64,000 bases of DNA from Bacillota bacterium (GCA_021787335.1 JAJYMC010000062.1:186398-250397), one strand, 5' to 3'. Counted from the stretch's first letter, positions 1-10,135 are shown. A program made the numbers and translations. Notes: generated by a model from the sequence alone, not told the origin.

Positions 1-549
1 GCCTCAAGCGGCTTCAGCCAGGCGGAGCAGGAGGCTTTGGCCAGCCTGCGGGAGTTGAAGTTCGGCGAAGGGGCCGGGGAGGTTCGGCTGTTGCTGCTGG
101 GCCTTGGAACCACCGGAGACCTGGTCCGACCGGGGCGAGCTTCCGATTTGGGGCCGGCCGCCATCTGGCAGTCGGCGACGCCCTACATCATGACGCGGCA
201 TCCCAAGGCCTCCCGCGGGGGCCAGCCAAGACTGACTCCATTGGGCTTTCAGCGTGACGGGCCCGAGGACCAAATCCTCAATGAATGGGAAAACCGGCGC
301 AAGGAAGACCCGTCCTTGCCGGAACTGGTTCACATCGAAAGGGTGGACAGAAGCAACCTGAAAGGGCGCCGAATCAGTTGGCTTCAGTTCCGGCGCTGGC
401 GGCGGTTCGGAGGGGGCGAAAGCGTCGGCGGGGCTTACGGCTTCCGGCTCACCTTTGCCGCTCCCATCCCTGGGCCGGTGGCTCTTGGCTACGGCAACCA
501 TTTTGGATTGGGGCTTTTCAGGGCAGTCGGTCAGGGCGGAAGAGCCTAG
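1..549 (+). CDS. csb2: Csb2-type Cas5/Cas6 protein of a type I-G (I-U) CRISPR system, 3' part only
   Basis: The frame is open from base 1 and ends at TAG 547-549, so only the last 182 residues are visible. The C-terminus carries GYGNHFGLGLF, preceded by ATPYIMTRHPK about 120 residues upstream. I recognise both as features of the Csb2 (GSU0054) family. Csb2 combines Cas5 and Cas6 roles in type I-G: it processes the crRNA and holds its ends in the Cascade-like complex. The cas4-cas1 fusion begins 33 bases downstream, so the genes are probably co-transcribed. cas3, csb1 (cas7) and csx17 (cas8) must lie to the left if the system is complete. An internal TTG at 37 is not a plausible start. Confidence 0.85.
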   Translation, partial: ASSGFSQAEQEALASLRELKFGEGAGEVRLLLLGLGTTGDLVRPGRASDLGPAAIWQSATPYIMTRHPKASRGGQPRLTPLGFQRDGPEDQILNEWENRRKEDPSLPELVHIERVDRSNLKGRRISWLQFRRWRRFGGGESVGGAYGFRLTFAAPIPGPVALGYGNHFGLGLFRAVGQGGRA

Positions 550-582
550 TCAGTACAGAGTGAGGTCGGGGGGGCGCGCGGC

Positions 583-2355
583 GTGGATAGGAGCGAACCG
601 GCAACCAGCAATGCTCAAGGGACTGTGGCGGAGGAGTACAGCGCCCTCCCCGACCTCGTGCCCGCCAGGATGATCAATGAATACGCTTATTGCCCGCGCT
701 TGGCATATATGGAATGGGTCCAAGGGGATTTCGCCGAGAGCGCCGACACCCTCGAAGGGCGGTTTCAGCACCGCCGCACCGATGCCGAGGCGGGCGTAAT
801 TCCGCCCGCCGAAAGGGCCGCTTCCGGTGAGGGAGACACTCAGGGCGGGGGCGCGGCGGGGGGCACGGAAAGCGGTCAGCAGGCATCGGCCCGCTCGGTA
901 TTGCTATCGGGACAACAGGTCGGAATCATTGCTCGACTGGATATTGTCGAGGCCGCGGATGGCAAGGTCACGCCGGTGGACTATAAGCACGGGCGAATGC
1001 CCGAGAACGAGGCACGAACCTGGGAACCCGACCGCGTGCAACTATGCGCCCAGGGTCTGGTGTTGCGGGAAAATGGCTATCGCTGCGATGAGGGCGTAGT
1101 CTACTACATTCAGTCCAAGACGAGGGTAACCATACTCTTCACGGAGGATTTGTGTCAGAGAACGCTGTCCATCGCTGACGAAATGCGCCAAGCCTTTGCC
1201 AGCGGGGAGATTCCACCGCCACTCGAGGATAGCCCCAAATGCCTGGGCTGCTCCTTGGCGGGCATCTGCCTACCGGACGAGGTACGGCTGCTGGCGCAGA
1301 CCCAAGAGGCGAGCGCCAGGCAAAAGCTTGACGTGAGGCGGTTGGCTCCGGCCCGTGACGATCGGCTGCCGGTCTATGTGCAGGACCAGGGGGCGATGGT
1401 GGGCAAGAGCGGCGACCTACTCCAAATCAAGCAGGGGCGTCAGGTCATGGAAGAGGTTCGGCTATTGGATGTCGCCCAAGTAAACGTTTTCGGCAACGTC
1501 CAGATAACGACGCAGGCGCTGCGGGAATTGGTCACGTGGGAGATACCGGTCTGCTATTTCACCTTCGGCGGATGGTTCGTGGCCATGACGCAGGGACTTG
1601 GGCACAAGAACGTCGAACTGCGTCTCGCCCAATACTTGGCGGCCCAGGACCAGGTCAGGAGTGTACGGGTCGCCGGGGCCATGGTCAACGGAAAGATCCG
1701 AAACGCCAGGACCATGCTCAGGAGGAACCATACGGAGGTACCGCCTTCGACTCTGAGGGAACTCGCGCGGTTGGCCCGGGAAGCCGAGAGGGTCCAGGAA
1801 ACAGAGTCGTTGCTAGGGTTTGAAGGAGCCGCCGCCAGGGCCTATTTCGCGCAGTTTAGCGGCATGTTCAAGGACAAGGCGGTGAGTTTTGACTTCCGCG
1901 GCCGCAACCGCCGGCCGCCTCGAGATCCGGTCAACGCGGTCCTGTCTTTTGTCTATGCCTTACTCGTAAAGGATCTGACGGTCACCGTACAGGCGGTTGG
2001 GTTTGACCCGTACCTCGGTTTCCTCCATCGCCCGCGCTACGGGAGGCCGGCCTTGGCTCTGGATTTGGCGGAGGAGTTTCGGCCGATCGTCGGGGATTCG
2101 GTGGCTCTTGCCATGCTTAACGGGGGCGAGCTGAGAGACGGCGACTTCCTGTCGAGGATGGGAGCGGTGGCTCTCGCCGAGAGAGGTCGCAAGCAGGTTA
2201 TCAGTGCCTACGAGAGGCGTCTGGACACGCTGATCACTCATCCGGTATTTGGGTATACGATCAGCTATCGGAGGGTCTTCGAGGTCCAGGCCAGGCTGCT
2301 GGCCAGGCATCTGCTGGGAGAGATTCCCGAGTACAGGCCGTTTATGACGAGGTGA
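583..2355 (+). CDS. cas4-cas1: Cas4-Cas1 fusion protein (spacer acquisition)
   Basis: A 590-residue fusion. The N-terminal Cas4 domain (about 25-240) has C37 (INEYAYCPRL) and a C220-x2-C223-x5-C229 cluster for an Fe-S centre, plus nuclease residues D133 and K135 (VDYKHGR) and Q153. The Cas1 domain (about 262-590) keeps E414 (GFEGAAARAYF), H482 (GFLHRPRYG) and D494/E498 as metal ligands. Cas4 selects and trims prespacers for PAM. Cas1 with Cas2 integrates them at the leader-repeat junction. The fusion is a hallmark of type I-G. The GTG start at 583 is the most upstream supported start. A low-complexity Gly/Ala/Gln stretch (about 84-104) interrupts the Cas4 domain. Confidence 0.95.
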   Translation: MDRSEPATSNAQGTVAEEYSALPDLVPARMINEYAYCPRLAYMEWVQGDFAESADTLEGRFQHRRTDAEAGVIPPAERAASGEGDTQGGGAAGGTESGQQASARSVLLSGQQVGIIARLDIVEAADGKVTPVDYKHGRMPENEARTWEPDRVQLCAQGLVLRENGYRCDEGVVYYIQSKTRVTILFTEDLCQRTLSIADEMRQAFASGEIPPPLEDSPKCLGCSLAGICLPDEVRLLAQTQEASARQKLDVRRLAPARDDRLPVYVQDQGAMVGKSGDLLQIKQGRQVMEEVRLLDVAQVNVFGNVQITTQALRELVTWEIPVCYFTFGGWFVAMTQGLGHKNVELRLAQYLAAQDQVRSVRVAGAMVNGKIRNARTMLRRNHTEVPPSTLRELARLAREAERVQETESLLGFEGAAARAYFAQFSGMFKDKAVSFDFRGRNRRPPRDPVNAVLSFVYALLVKDLTVTVQAVGFDPYLGFLHRPRYGRPALALDLAEEFRPIVGDSVALAMLNGGELRDGDFLSRMGAVALAERGRKQVISAYERRLDTLITHPVFGYTISYRRVFEVQARLLARHLLGEIPEYRPFMTR

Positions 2356-2365
2356 TTGGTCGCCG

Positions 2366-2659
2366 ATGCGCAGGAGATACATAGTGGCCTACGATGTGGC
2401 CAACGAGAAACGGCTACACAAGTTGCATCACAAAATGCTCGGGTTTGGCGATCCCCTCCAATACTCCATCTTCAGGTGCGACCTTTCGGACCAGGAGAAG
2501 GTGATGTTCATGGAGACACTCGGCAAGCTCATCAACCATGCCGAGGATCGGGTAATGATCGTTGACACAGGGGACGTCGAGGCCAAGAGGCAGGAACAGA
2601 TAGAATTCGTCGGCAAGCCGCTTTCGCAGGTGGATGAGAGGTGGGCGATCATCGTTTAG
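2366..2659 (+). CDS. cas2: Cas2 endoribonuclease-fold integration subunit
   Basis: 97 residues, the usual Cas2 size. It begins MRRRYIVAYDVANEKR with the conserved Asp at position 10. The QYSIFRCDLSD segment around residue 40 is the ferredoxin-like dimer strand. It starts 10 bases after the Cas4-Cas1 stop, so the two are almost certainly co-translated. Cas2 dimerises and bridges two Cas1 dimers in the integrase. The array leader follows directly. Confidence 0.95.
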   Translation: MRRRYIVAYDVANEKRLHKLHHKMLGFGDPLQYSIFRCDLSDQEKVMFMETLGKLINHAEDRVMIVDTGDVEAKRQEQIEFVGKPLSQVDERWAIIV

Positions 2660-2862
2660 TCGGGATGAGTCGGACATCACTGACTGTCGAGCGGGGAAGT
2701 GGTGATGGAATGCACGGGGGTGCTCGAAAGACGAAAGCCGAGGTCGACGAGGCAATCGGGCGCATCCGCCCTCGATTGGCGGGGTGCCCCTTCGGCAGCG
2801 GCCCAGGCCGCTCGAAATTGCCCCCGCAAAACCGCCCCGGGACAGGATTGGCGTACCGGGCG
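2660..2862 (+). promoter_or_regulatory. CRISPR leader region
   Basis: This 203-base stretch lies between the cas2 stop and the first repeat and has no credible gene. Three observations make it the leader: it adjoins cas1/cas2, the repeats next to it are uniform, and those at the far end are degenerate. It is GC-rich, unlike the AT-rich leaders of many arrays. I see no confident sigma-A promoter in it. Confidence 0.7.
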
Positions 2863-5800
2863 GTCTCCACGGCCGAGAAGCCGTGGCTCAATTGAAGTTT
2901 GTGGATGTGCAGCACGGGGAACAACGGCCAACGGGTCTCCACGGCCGAGAAGCCGTGGCTCAATTGAAGTATCACCTCGCGCGCGGGAGTGTCGTTAAGC
3001 GGGAAAAGTCTCCACGGCCGAGAAGCCGTGGCTCAATTGAAGTCAGTAGAGAGGCCAAGCTGCCATAGTGCAGAGCCAGCGGTCTCCACGGCCGAGAAGC
3101 CGTGGCTCAATTGAAGTCAGTCAAAGACACTCAGGGAGCAGGCCTCCCTGAAGTCCGGTCTCCACGGCCGAGAAGCCGTGGCTCAATTGAAGTACAAACG
3201 CGCCTAGCAGGGTAACATGATAGTTGAGGGGGTCTCCACGGCCGAGAAGCCGTGGCTCAATTGAAGTGGGGTCATCGCCGTCTGCGCGTCGCCGTCAATG
3301 CCTACGCGTCTCCACGGCCGAGAAGCCGTGGCTCAATTGAAGTGAGAACCCCCGCGTGGTAGTCGGCGAGGAGGTCGCGTCTCCACGGCCGAGAAGCCGT
3401 GGCTCAATTGAAGTTAGGGCTCGCAGTTCCTCCTCGATGTCGGCCTCCTTGGTCTCCACGGCCGAGAAGCCGTGGCTCAATTGAAGTATCGACGCGTTCA
3501 TCCGGGCCTTCGACCAGCGTTTGACGTCTCCACGGCCGAGAAGCCGTGGCTCAATTGAAGTTACCCCCACGTCCGGATGGTGCCGTCGGTCATCAGAGTC
3601 TCCACGGCCGAGAAGCCGTGGCTCAATTGAAGTCGGAAATGAAGTCCCAAACGCAGACGCCGGCTTTCAAAGTCTCCACGGCCGAGAAGCCGTGGCTCAA
3701 TTGAAGTGCGCCGAACTGCTCATTCAGCATGGCGGTGACGTCGGCGTCTCCACGGCCGAGAAGCCGTGGCTCAATTGAAGTCTGACCGGCTTCAATCTGC
3801 CGGGCTTTGCGCCCGCCCTCGTCTCCACGGCCGAGAAGCCGTGGCTCAATTGAAGTTCGTTACGGTGTCGTTTCACGCGGGCAGAGACAGCCTGTCTCCA
3901 CGGCCGAGAAGCCGTGGCTCAATTGAAGTGCGACTTGAGCGAGGTCCATCTCTCCCGCCTCCCCTCGTCTCCACGGCCGAGAAGCCGTGGCTCAATTGAA
4001 GTATGCCTACTCCCGCTTAGCGTTGGTCGCACTCACGGGTCTCCACGGCCGAGAAGCCGTGGCTCAATTGAAGTCCGACCTCGATAAAGTCACCGTCCTG
4101 GTCGAGGGCAACCCGGGTCTCCACGGCCGAGAAGCCGTGGCTCAATTGAAGTTCGCCGTCCCCCTTGCAGAGCAGGCCCGAGCCGGACGTCTCCACGGCC
4201 GAGAAGCCGTGGCTCAATTGAAGTTGATATTCGAGGACCAGATTCAGTCCCCGGCCAGCCCGTCTCCACGGCCGAGAAGCCGTGGCTCAATTGAAGTCGG
4301 AAGGTCTGCCAGGCCTGCGGCCAGCAGAACCCGGTCTCCACGGCCGAGAAGCCGTGGCTCAATTGAAGTCGGGGTGGTGAACGCCGGATGCCGTCGCAGG
4401 TACTGGTCTCCACGGCCGAGAAGCCGTGGCTCAATTGAAGTAAGGTCCAGTTTACCCCCGACCGAAAGCGCCTGGAGCAGGTCTCCACGGCCGAGAAGCC
4501 GTGGCTCAATTGAAGTCGTCAAACTGTCGTGGAAGGACGGCAACGGGGGGACCAAGGTCTCCACGGCCGAGAAGCCGTGGCTCAATTGAAGTGAGGGCCA
4601 AATCTATCCTGACTTCGACGCGACGATCCAGTCTCCACGGCCGAGAAGCCGTGGCTCAATTGAAGTTCCGTTGTGGCCTGGGTGTACTGCGTGATCTTCC
4701 TCAGGGTCTCCACGGCCGAGAAGCCGTGGCTCAATTGAAGTATGAGCTGTTCGCATGGTGCTGGACGGCGCATGGGACGGTCTCCACGGCCGAGAAGCCG
4801 TGGCTCAATTGAAGTGGGCCGCAGGGCGAGGAAGTCATGGCGTTTATCGACGAGTCTCCACGGCCGAGAAGCCGTGGCTCAATTGAAGTATCACCTTGCC
4901 TGCAGCCGCCAGGATACCGATTGCCAAGTCTCCACGGCCGAGAAGCCGTGGCTCAATTGAAGTTCACCCCAAACGGTCGAACCCGCTGCTACGTGACTTG
5001 TCTCCACGGCCGAGAAGCCGTGGCTCAATTGAAGTCAATCCGATAACCTCCTAATGGAAGAAGAGCGGTTCAGTCTCCACGGCCGAGAAGCCGTGGCTCA
5101 ATTGAAGTCATCGATACAACGACTCCAACGGGCCGCATGGTATGGTCTCCACGGCCGAGAAGCCGTGGCTCAATTGAAGTCAGAGCTGAAAGCTCGCAGC
5201 CTGCCCCGATGCACCCTAGCCCACGTCTCCACGGCCGAGAAGCCGTGGCTCAATTGAAGTACCCCATATACATTGATCGCCGCGGCGACGTCCAGGGCGG
5301 TCTCCACGGCCGAGAAGCCGTGGCTCAATTGAAGTATTTCAAATGCGTGTTACCTCGAATTCTATGTCCCGTCTCCACGGCCGAGAAGCCGTGGCTCAAT
5401 TGAAGTACTGGCGACCAGCGAGCACCGAGAACCGAGCGATTCAACGGTCTCCACGGCCGAGAAGCCGTGGCTCAATTGAAGTTGGGAGAGATAGTGGATG
5501 GGTCTGCCCAGGGCCTTTGCATACGTCTCCACGGCCGAGAAGCCGTGGCTCAATTGAAGTAAGCCTGACGCCGACGTCACCCTGGGCCTGGCCAACTCGG
5601 GGTCTCCACGGCCGAGAAGCCGTGGCTCAATTGAAGTAAGACCGCCGCCGATCATTATCTCCTGCTGGTATTGAGTCTCCACGGCCGAGAAGCCGTGGCT
5701 CAATTGAAGTTTCACCAAGGGATCCGCGGCGGCGGCGTTGGCTCAGATCGTCTCCACGGCCGAGAAGCCGTGGCTCAATTGAAGTGACGATAAGTTCGCC

Positions 5801-8800
5801 CGGTACATCGCTGAAAAGACCTGGTCTCCACGGACGAGAAGCCGTGGCTCAATTGAAGTGTGACAAACACCTTCACCGGCTGTTCTGCCGCCGCGCGGGT
5901 CTCCACGGCCGAGAAGCCGTGGCTCAATTGAAGTATTAGATAATTCGCCGACACCTTCGACGTCGGATTCGTGTCTCCACGGCCGAGAAGCCGTGGCTCA
6001 ATTGAAGCAAGCTCGGCACCATCCCTGCGAGCTATGTCGGGGGTCGCCCTGTCTCCACGGCCGAGAAGCCGTGGCTCAATTGAAGCGATGCTCATGCCGC
6101 CGAGTACGACCAGCGGCCACCGGCCGAGGCCCGGCCGAGAAGCCGTGGCTCAATTGAAGCGATGCTCATGTGGTTTCGGATCACGCGGTTCTTGTGGTCT
6201 CCACGGCCGAGAAGCCGTGGCTCAATTGAAGCTCGACAACGTCCAGGATGACCATGTGGCCGCCGTACCGTCTCCACGGCCGAGAAGCCGTGGCTCAATT
6301 GAAGCAGCGCATTCGCCGCCTGCGCCGCCACTAGCACTATGCAGTCTCCACGGCCGAGAAGCCGTGGCTCAATTGAAGCACCTACTTCCGGCCCGAGTTC
6401 ATCGTGGCGAACCGCGTCTCCACGGCCGAGAAGCCGTGGCTCAATTGAAGCTCCCAGGCCTCGACCGAGGCGTTCTCCCAGGCCTCGACGTCTCCACGGC
6501 CGAGAAGCCGTGGCTCAATTGAAGCTCGGACGCCAAGGAGGGCCCGCTCTCCAAGCTGACCCGTCTCCACGGCCGAGAAGCCGTGGCTCAATTGAAGCGT
6601 GGAGAAGTGGGCTGTCCCCATCATGGCGGCCGTCGTCGTCTCCGCGGCCGAGAAGCCGTGGCTCAATTGAAGCAAGACGGCGCTGGGCGCCACCGTGCCC
6701 GGGCCGGGACCGGTCTCCACGGCCGAGAAGCCGTGGCTCAATTGAAGCCTAAATTCCTGCTACCTTCCGTAAGCTGCAGGCGGGCGTCTCCACGGCCGAG
6801 AAGCCGTGGCTCAATTGAAGCGGCCTGTATCCTCCGCGCGAGGGGGACGGAGTTTTCCAGTCTCCACGGCCGAGAAGCCGTGGCTCAACTGAAGCACGCC
6901 CATTCATCTCACCTCTCTACGCGGCATCGAGTCTCCACGGCCGAGAAGCCGTGGCTCAATTGAAGCACCGGGCTGGTACGCTGGGTCGTCGTCCCGTCGC
7001 CGGTCTCCACGGCCGAGAAGCCGTGGCTCAATTGAAGCGTCGACATCCTGCTCGAACGCGTCAGGGAGATCGGAGGTCTCCACGGCCGAGAAGCCGTGGC
7101 TCAATTGAAGCATCGAGGATTGTCACCTCCACGTGCGGGAGCCCGGTCAGGTCTCCACGGCCGAGAAGCCGTGGCTCAATTGAAGCTAAAGCCCATCTTC
7201 GAGCGTCATATCACGTCACCAGGTCTCCACGGCCGAGAAGCCGTGGCTCAATTGAAGCATCGAGTAGCTCCAGGTGGAGTCGACCGAGGCCTTGGCCGGG
7301 TCTCCACGGCCGAGAAGCCGTGGCTCAATTGAAGCGTCCGCGCGGCGTTCTATCTGATCATCATCGTGGCGTCTCCACGGCCGAGAAGCCGTGGCTCAAT
7401 TGAAGCGTGCTTTCGGCCTCGAACCTCGACGCGCGCATGGCCGTCTCCACGGCCGAGAAGCCGTGGCTCAATTGAAGCAGGCCCAGGTCGACCTCCTCCG
7501 TGCCGGCCAGTTTGCCGAGTCTCCATGGCCGAGAAGCCGTGGCTCAATTGAAGCAGCATGAAGATCAACAGGGTATCGCTGGTCTTGGCCCGGTCTCCAC
7601 GGCCGAGAAGCCGTGGCTCAATTGAAGCAGCATGAAGATCAACAGGGTATCGCTGGTCTTGGCCCGGTCTCCACGGCCGAGAAGCCGTGGCTCAATTGAA
7701 GCCCGTTCTTCACGATGGCGATGGGAATGGGCGTCATGGGGGTCTCCACGGCCGAGAAGCCGTGGCTCAATTGAAGCGACCACGACGTAGACGAGTTCGA
7801 CCGGCAGCGGGCGGGCGTCTCCACGGCCGAGAAGCCGTGGCTCAATTGAAGCGGCAGGACGAGTTCCTGCCAGAAGCGGCGTTCGGCCTGTCTCCACGGC
7901 CGAGAAGCCGTGGCTCAATTGAAGCCAAAACCCCGACACGCCACCGTCCACCATCCGCTCCAGTCTCCACGGCCGAGAAGCCGTGGCTCAATTGAAGCGC
8001 CAACCTGGCCACCACGCTAGATCTGGAGGGGTTCCTCGTCTCCACGGCCGAGAAGCCGTGGCTCAATTGAAGCGGGAAGAAGTACACTGTTACGCTTCCC
8101 AGCGGGCTGGAGTCTCCACGGCCGAGAAGCCGTGGCTCAATTGAAGCGACAGCGTGTAGATAGCGGCGGCCCGTTGCATCTGGGCGTCTCCACGGCCGAG
8201 AAGCCGTGGCTCAATTGAAGCGAGTACGGACAGGTGACACGGAGGACGCCGCTGGCCGATGTCTCCACGGCCGAGAAGCCGTGGCTCAATTGAAGCAAAG
8301 CCTCCATGTTCCTCTCCGGCGACCTCCACTCAGGTCTCCACGGCCGAGAAGCCGTGGCTCAATTGAAGCCATGTTCTGCGGATTGACTCTTACGCAAGTA
8401 TCCTTCATGTCTCCACGGCCGAGAAGCCGTGGCTCAATTGAAGCAAACCAAGGGGGACCACCAATGCCCATGATCTGCTCCCGTCTCCACGGCCGAGAAG
8501 CCGTGGCTCAATTGAAGCGAGCGTGGGGGGACCACGGTCTGGATCGACGAGCTCATGTCTCCACGGCCGAGAAGCCGTGGCTCAATTGAAGCCGCAACAT
8601 GGGCCGCGAACGCGACGGGCCTGCCGACAGTCTCCACGGCCGAGAAGCCGTGGCTCAATTGAAGCTCGCAGCCGTCGACCGCCGAGGGCGTGACCGTGGC
8701 CGTCTCCACGGCCGAGAAACCGTGGCTCAATTGAAGCGTAGCACTACGACGCGATGGTGCTCGACGACATTGTCGTCTCCACGGCCGAGAAACCGTGGCT

Positions 8801-9029
8801 CAATTGAAGCCGCTCCGTCCGCGTGTATAGGTCGAGCCACTGGTCGCCGTCTCCACGGCCGAGAAGCCGTGGCTCAATTGAAGCCAGCGAGCCTTCGGCG
8901 AGGAGGGCATCCGCGCGGTCATCTCCACGGCAGAGAAGCCGTGGCTCCATTGAAGCAATCCGCGCGCACGTGCGGGGCGCGGCCTCACCACGAGTTTCCA
9001 CGGAGAAGAACCCGTGGCTCAATTGAAGC
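2863..9029 (+). CRISPR. CRISPR array, type I-G, 84 repeats / 83 spacers (hand count)
   Basis: The 36-base repeat begins GTCTCCACGGCCGAGAAGCC and ends TGGCTCAATTGAAGT or ...GAAGC. Its core CCACGGC/GCCGTGG forms a perfect 7-bp hairpin with loop CGAGAA, suitable for Cas6-type processing. Spacers are 35-44 bases. Repeats 1-42 (2863-5934) all end in T; repeats 43-84 (5973-9029) all end in C. Variants: 5824 (C to A), 6126 (first seven bases replaced), 6638 (A to G), 6860 (T to C near the 3' end), 7519 (C to T), 8702 and 8775 (the same G to A in the stem). The last two repeats, 8921 and 8994, are degenerate, marking the old, leader-distal end. Open frames across the array are artefacts of the repeat period. 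Confidence 0.98.
7519..7666 (+). repeat. Tandemly duplicated repeat-spacer unit inside the CRISPR array
   Basis: The 38-base spacer at 7555-7592 is repeated exactly at 7629-7666 (both begin AGCATGAAGATCAACAGGG), separated by one repeat at 7593-7628. The repeat before the first copy (7519) has a C to T change that the repeat at 7593 lacks. Recombination between repeats or slippage is the likely cause, rather than independent acquisition. Confidence 0.95.
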
Positions 9030-9379
9030 TCTGAGCCTTGCCTCGTCGAAAGGACAGGCGGTCTATTGAGCAATCGTTCCCATGCCCGCGGGGTGAGGGC
9101 CGTTTCATGGACGAGCGGCCAGCCATGCTTTAGTGTCTTCGTAGTCAAGGAGATGAGGCGAAGCCAAGACCGGTGGAAAGGCGCGGTCTAGTCATCCGTA
9201 AGGTACATGGTGGTGATTGGTCAAGGCCGTTGACTCGCCACTCGGAGCCGGGGTCCCGGTCAGGACCTGATTAGTCCACTACCTGAGTGACCTCGCGTCG
9301 ATGTGTGGTCTGTCAAGCCGGCCGCATTGCGGGTTTGCTCTCAGAGCGGTAGAAGGAGAACGTCCGAGAAGGGCAAGAA
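9030..9379. other. Array-distal intergenic region, no gene recognised
   Basis: About 350 bases between the last degenerate repeat and the next terminator. No open frame here has a ribosome binding site or familiar protein content. I saw no tRNA-like fold and no clear insertion-sequence end. Confidence 0.5.
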
Positions 9380-9407
9380 GGCCCTGTCGGATATCGCCGA
9401 CAGGGCC
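9380..9407 (-). terminator. Terminator of the small membrane protein gene
   Basis: GGCCCTGTCGG (9380-9390) and CCGACAGGGCC (9397-9407) form a perfect 11-bp stem. On the minus strand the stem is followed by TTCTTGCCCTTC. It lies 32 bases past the stop at 9440. Confidence 0.7.
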
Positions 9408-9439
9408 GGGGGTTGTTTGAAGTTCGTGCTTCTGTCTTT

Positions 9440-9634
9440 CTACTTAATGACGAGCCGATTCTTCTCGGCCCCACGCTTCCAACCTTCCCGGCCAGCTTGG
9501 TACAGCTCCCCCAAAGCCTGCACCAGCTGCCACAGCCCCCAGAGCAGCATGGGAACTCCATAGCGGACCATCACATAGGCGAGGCCCAGGACGCACCCGA
9601 TCCCGAAGAAAACGAAGAACGCATCGAGCATCAC
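9440..9634 (-). CDS. Small hypothetical membrane protein
   Basis: 64 residues. The first half is strongly hydrophobic (FFVFFGIGCVLGLAYVMV, then PMLLWGLWQLV), giving one or two membrane segments, followed by a basic C-terminus (GREGWKRGAEKNR). The start is GTG 9634 or the adjacent ATG 9631, with AAGAGGTGA upstream. It follows the broken HEPN frame directly. No family recognised. A role as a small membrane effector of the neighbouring pair would be speculation. Confidence 0.5.
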   Translation of the reverse strand: MMLDAFFVFFGIGCVLGLAYVMVRYGVPMLLWGLWQLVQALGELYQAGREGWKRGAEKNRLVIK

Positions 9635-9780
9635 CCGTCACCTCTTGAGATGAGCATAATTCGGGCGTGGCTGGCCGAGCGTTTGACGGCGGTGTTGACG
9701 TGTTCAGCATCTAGCAGGAGTTCGGCTTCTTGGAGGGCCTCCTTGGCTCGGTCAAGCCGGCATGACACCAATTCCTTTAT
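9631..9780 (-). pseudogene. Remnant of a HEPN-domain toxin (N-terminal part only)
   Basis: The frame reads IKELVSCRLDRAKEAL, then EAELLLDAEHVNTAVKR, which matches the first helix of HEPN proteins. It then diverges and stops before the RxxxxH active-site region. At the place where family members begin MKEL the codon is ATA (9780-9778); GTG 9768 is the only nearby alternative. It lies 7 bases after the stop of the MNT gene, the normal MNT-HEPN order. I read it as a decayed HEPN gene, so the toxic RNase partner is probably inactive. Confidence 0.6.
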
Positions 9781-9787
9781 CTGTGCG

Positions 9788-10135
9788 TTACAGGACGATC
9801 CCTTCCCGCTCGACGTTGCGAACGAAGGGCATGGCCTGGTAAATTGGCGAATACCACTCGCTCTTGCCGTAGCAGACGACCGTAAAGACCTTGCCAGTCT
9901 CCAGTTCAAGAGGGAACAGACTCTGGCGTATTCGATCCTCAACTCGCCAGTCCACGGCTCCGTCAAGCAGAACGAGGAGGTCGTAGTCAGAGTCCGCCTC
10001 CGCGTCCCCCCTTGCCCGCGAGCCATAGAGAACGACCTTTGCCGGTGGCGCGACTTCACTAATGGCATCACCACAGCGGCCCAGAAGGACCTCTTCCTGC
10101 CGGGAACGACCTTTGGAACTTCGGAGCTCTTTCAT
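9788..10135 (-). CDS. MNT-type nucleotidyltransferase domain protein (antitoxin of an MNT-HEPN pair)
   Basis: 115 residues from ATG 10135, chosen because GGGAGGT lies 7 bases upstream; longer upstream starts lack this. The Pol-beta-type active site is GSRARGDAEADSDYDLLVLLD-like: GSRARGD, then SDYDLLV at about residues 38-54. In MNT-HEPN pairs this protein AMPylates the HEPN RNase and silences it. Here the downstream HEPN gene is only a fragment, so this may be an orphan antitoxin. Confidence 0.8.
   Translation of the reverse strand: MKELRSSKGRSRQEEVLLGRCGDAISEVAPPAKVVLYGSRARGDAEADSDYDLLVLLDGAVDWRVEDRIRQSLFPLELETGKVFTVVCYGKSEWYSPIYQAMPFVRNVEREGIVL

Noticed and set aside
3295..9069. Many open frames of 60-200 codons with repeated SPRPRSRGSIEV, LHGREAVAQLK or SHGFSAVET units
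   Set aside because: They are translations of the CRISPR repeats in different frames; the period of about 72-75 bases keeps frames open without coding.
9030..9300. tRNA or insertion-sequence end downstream of the CRISPR array
   Set aside because: No cloverleaf pairing and no inverted repeats with a transposase frame were found.
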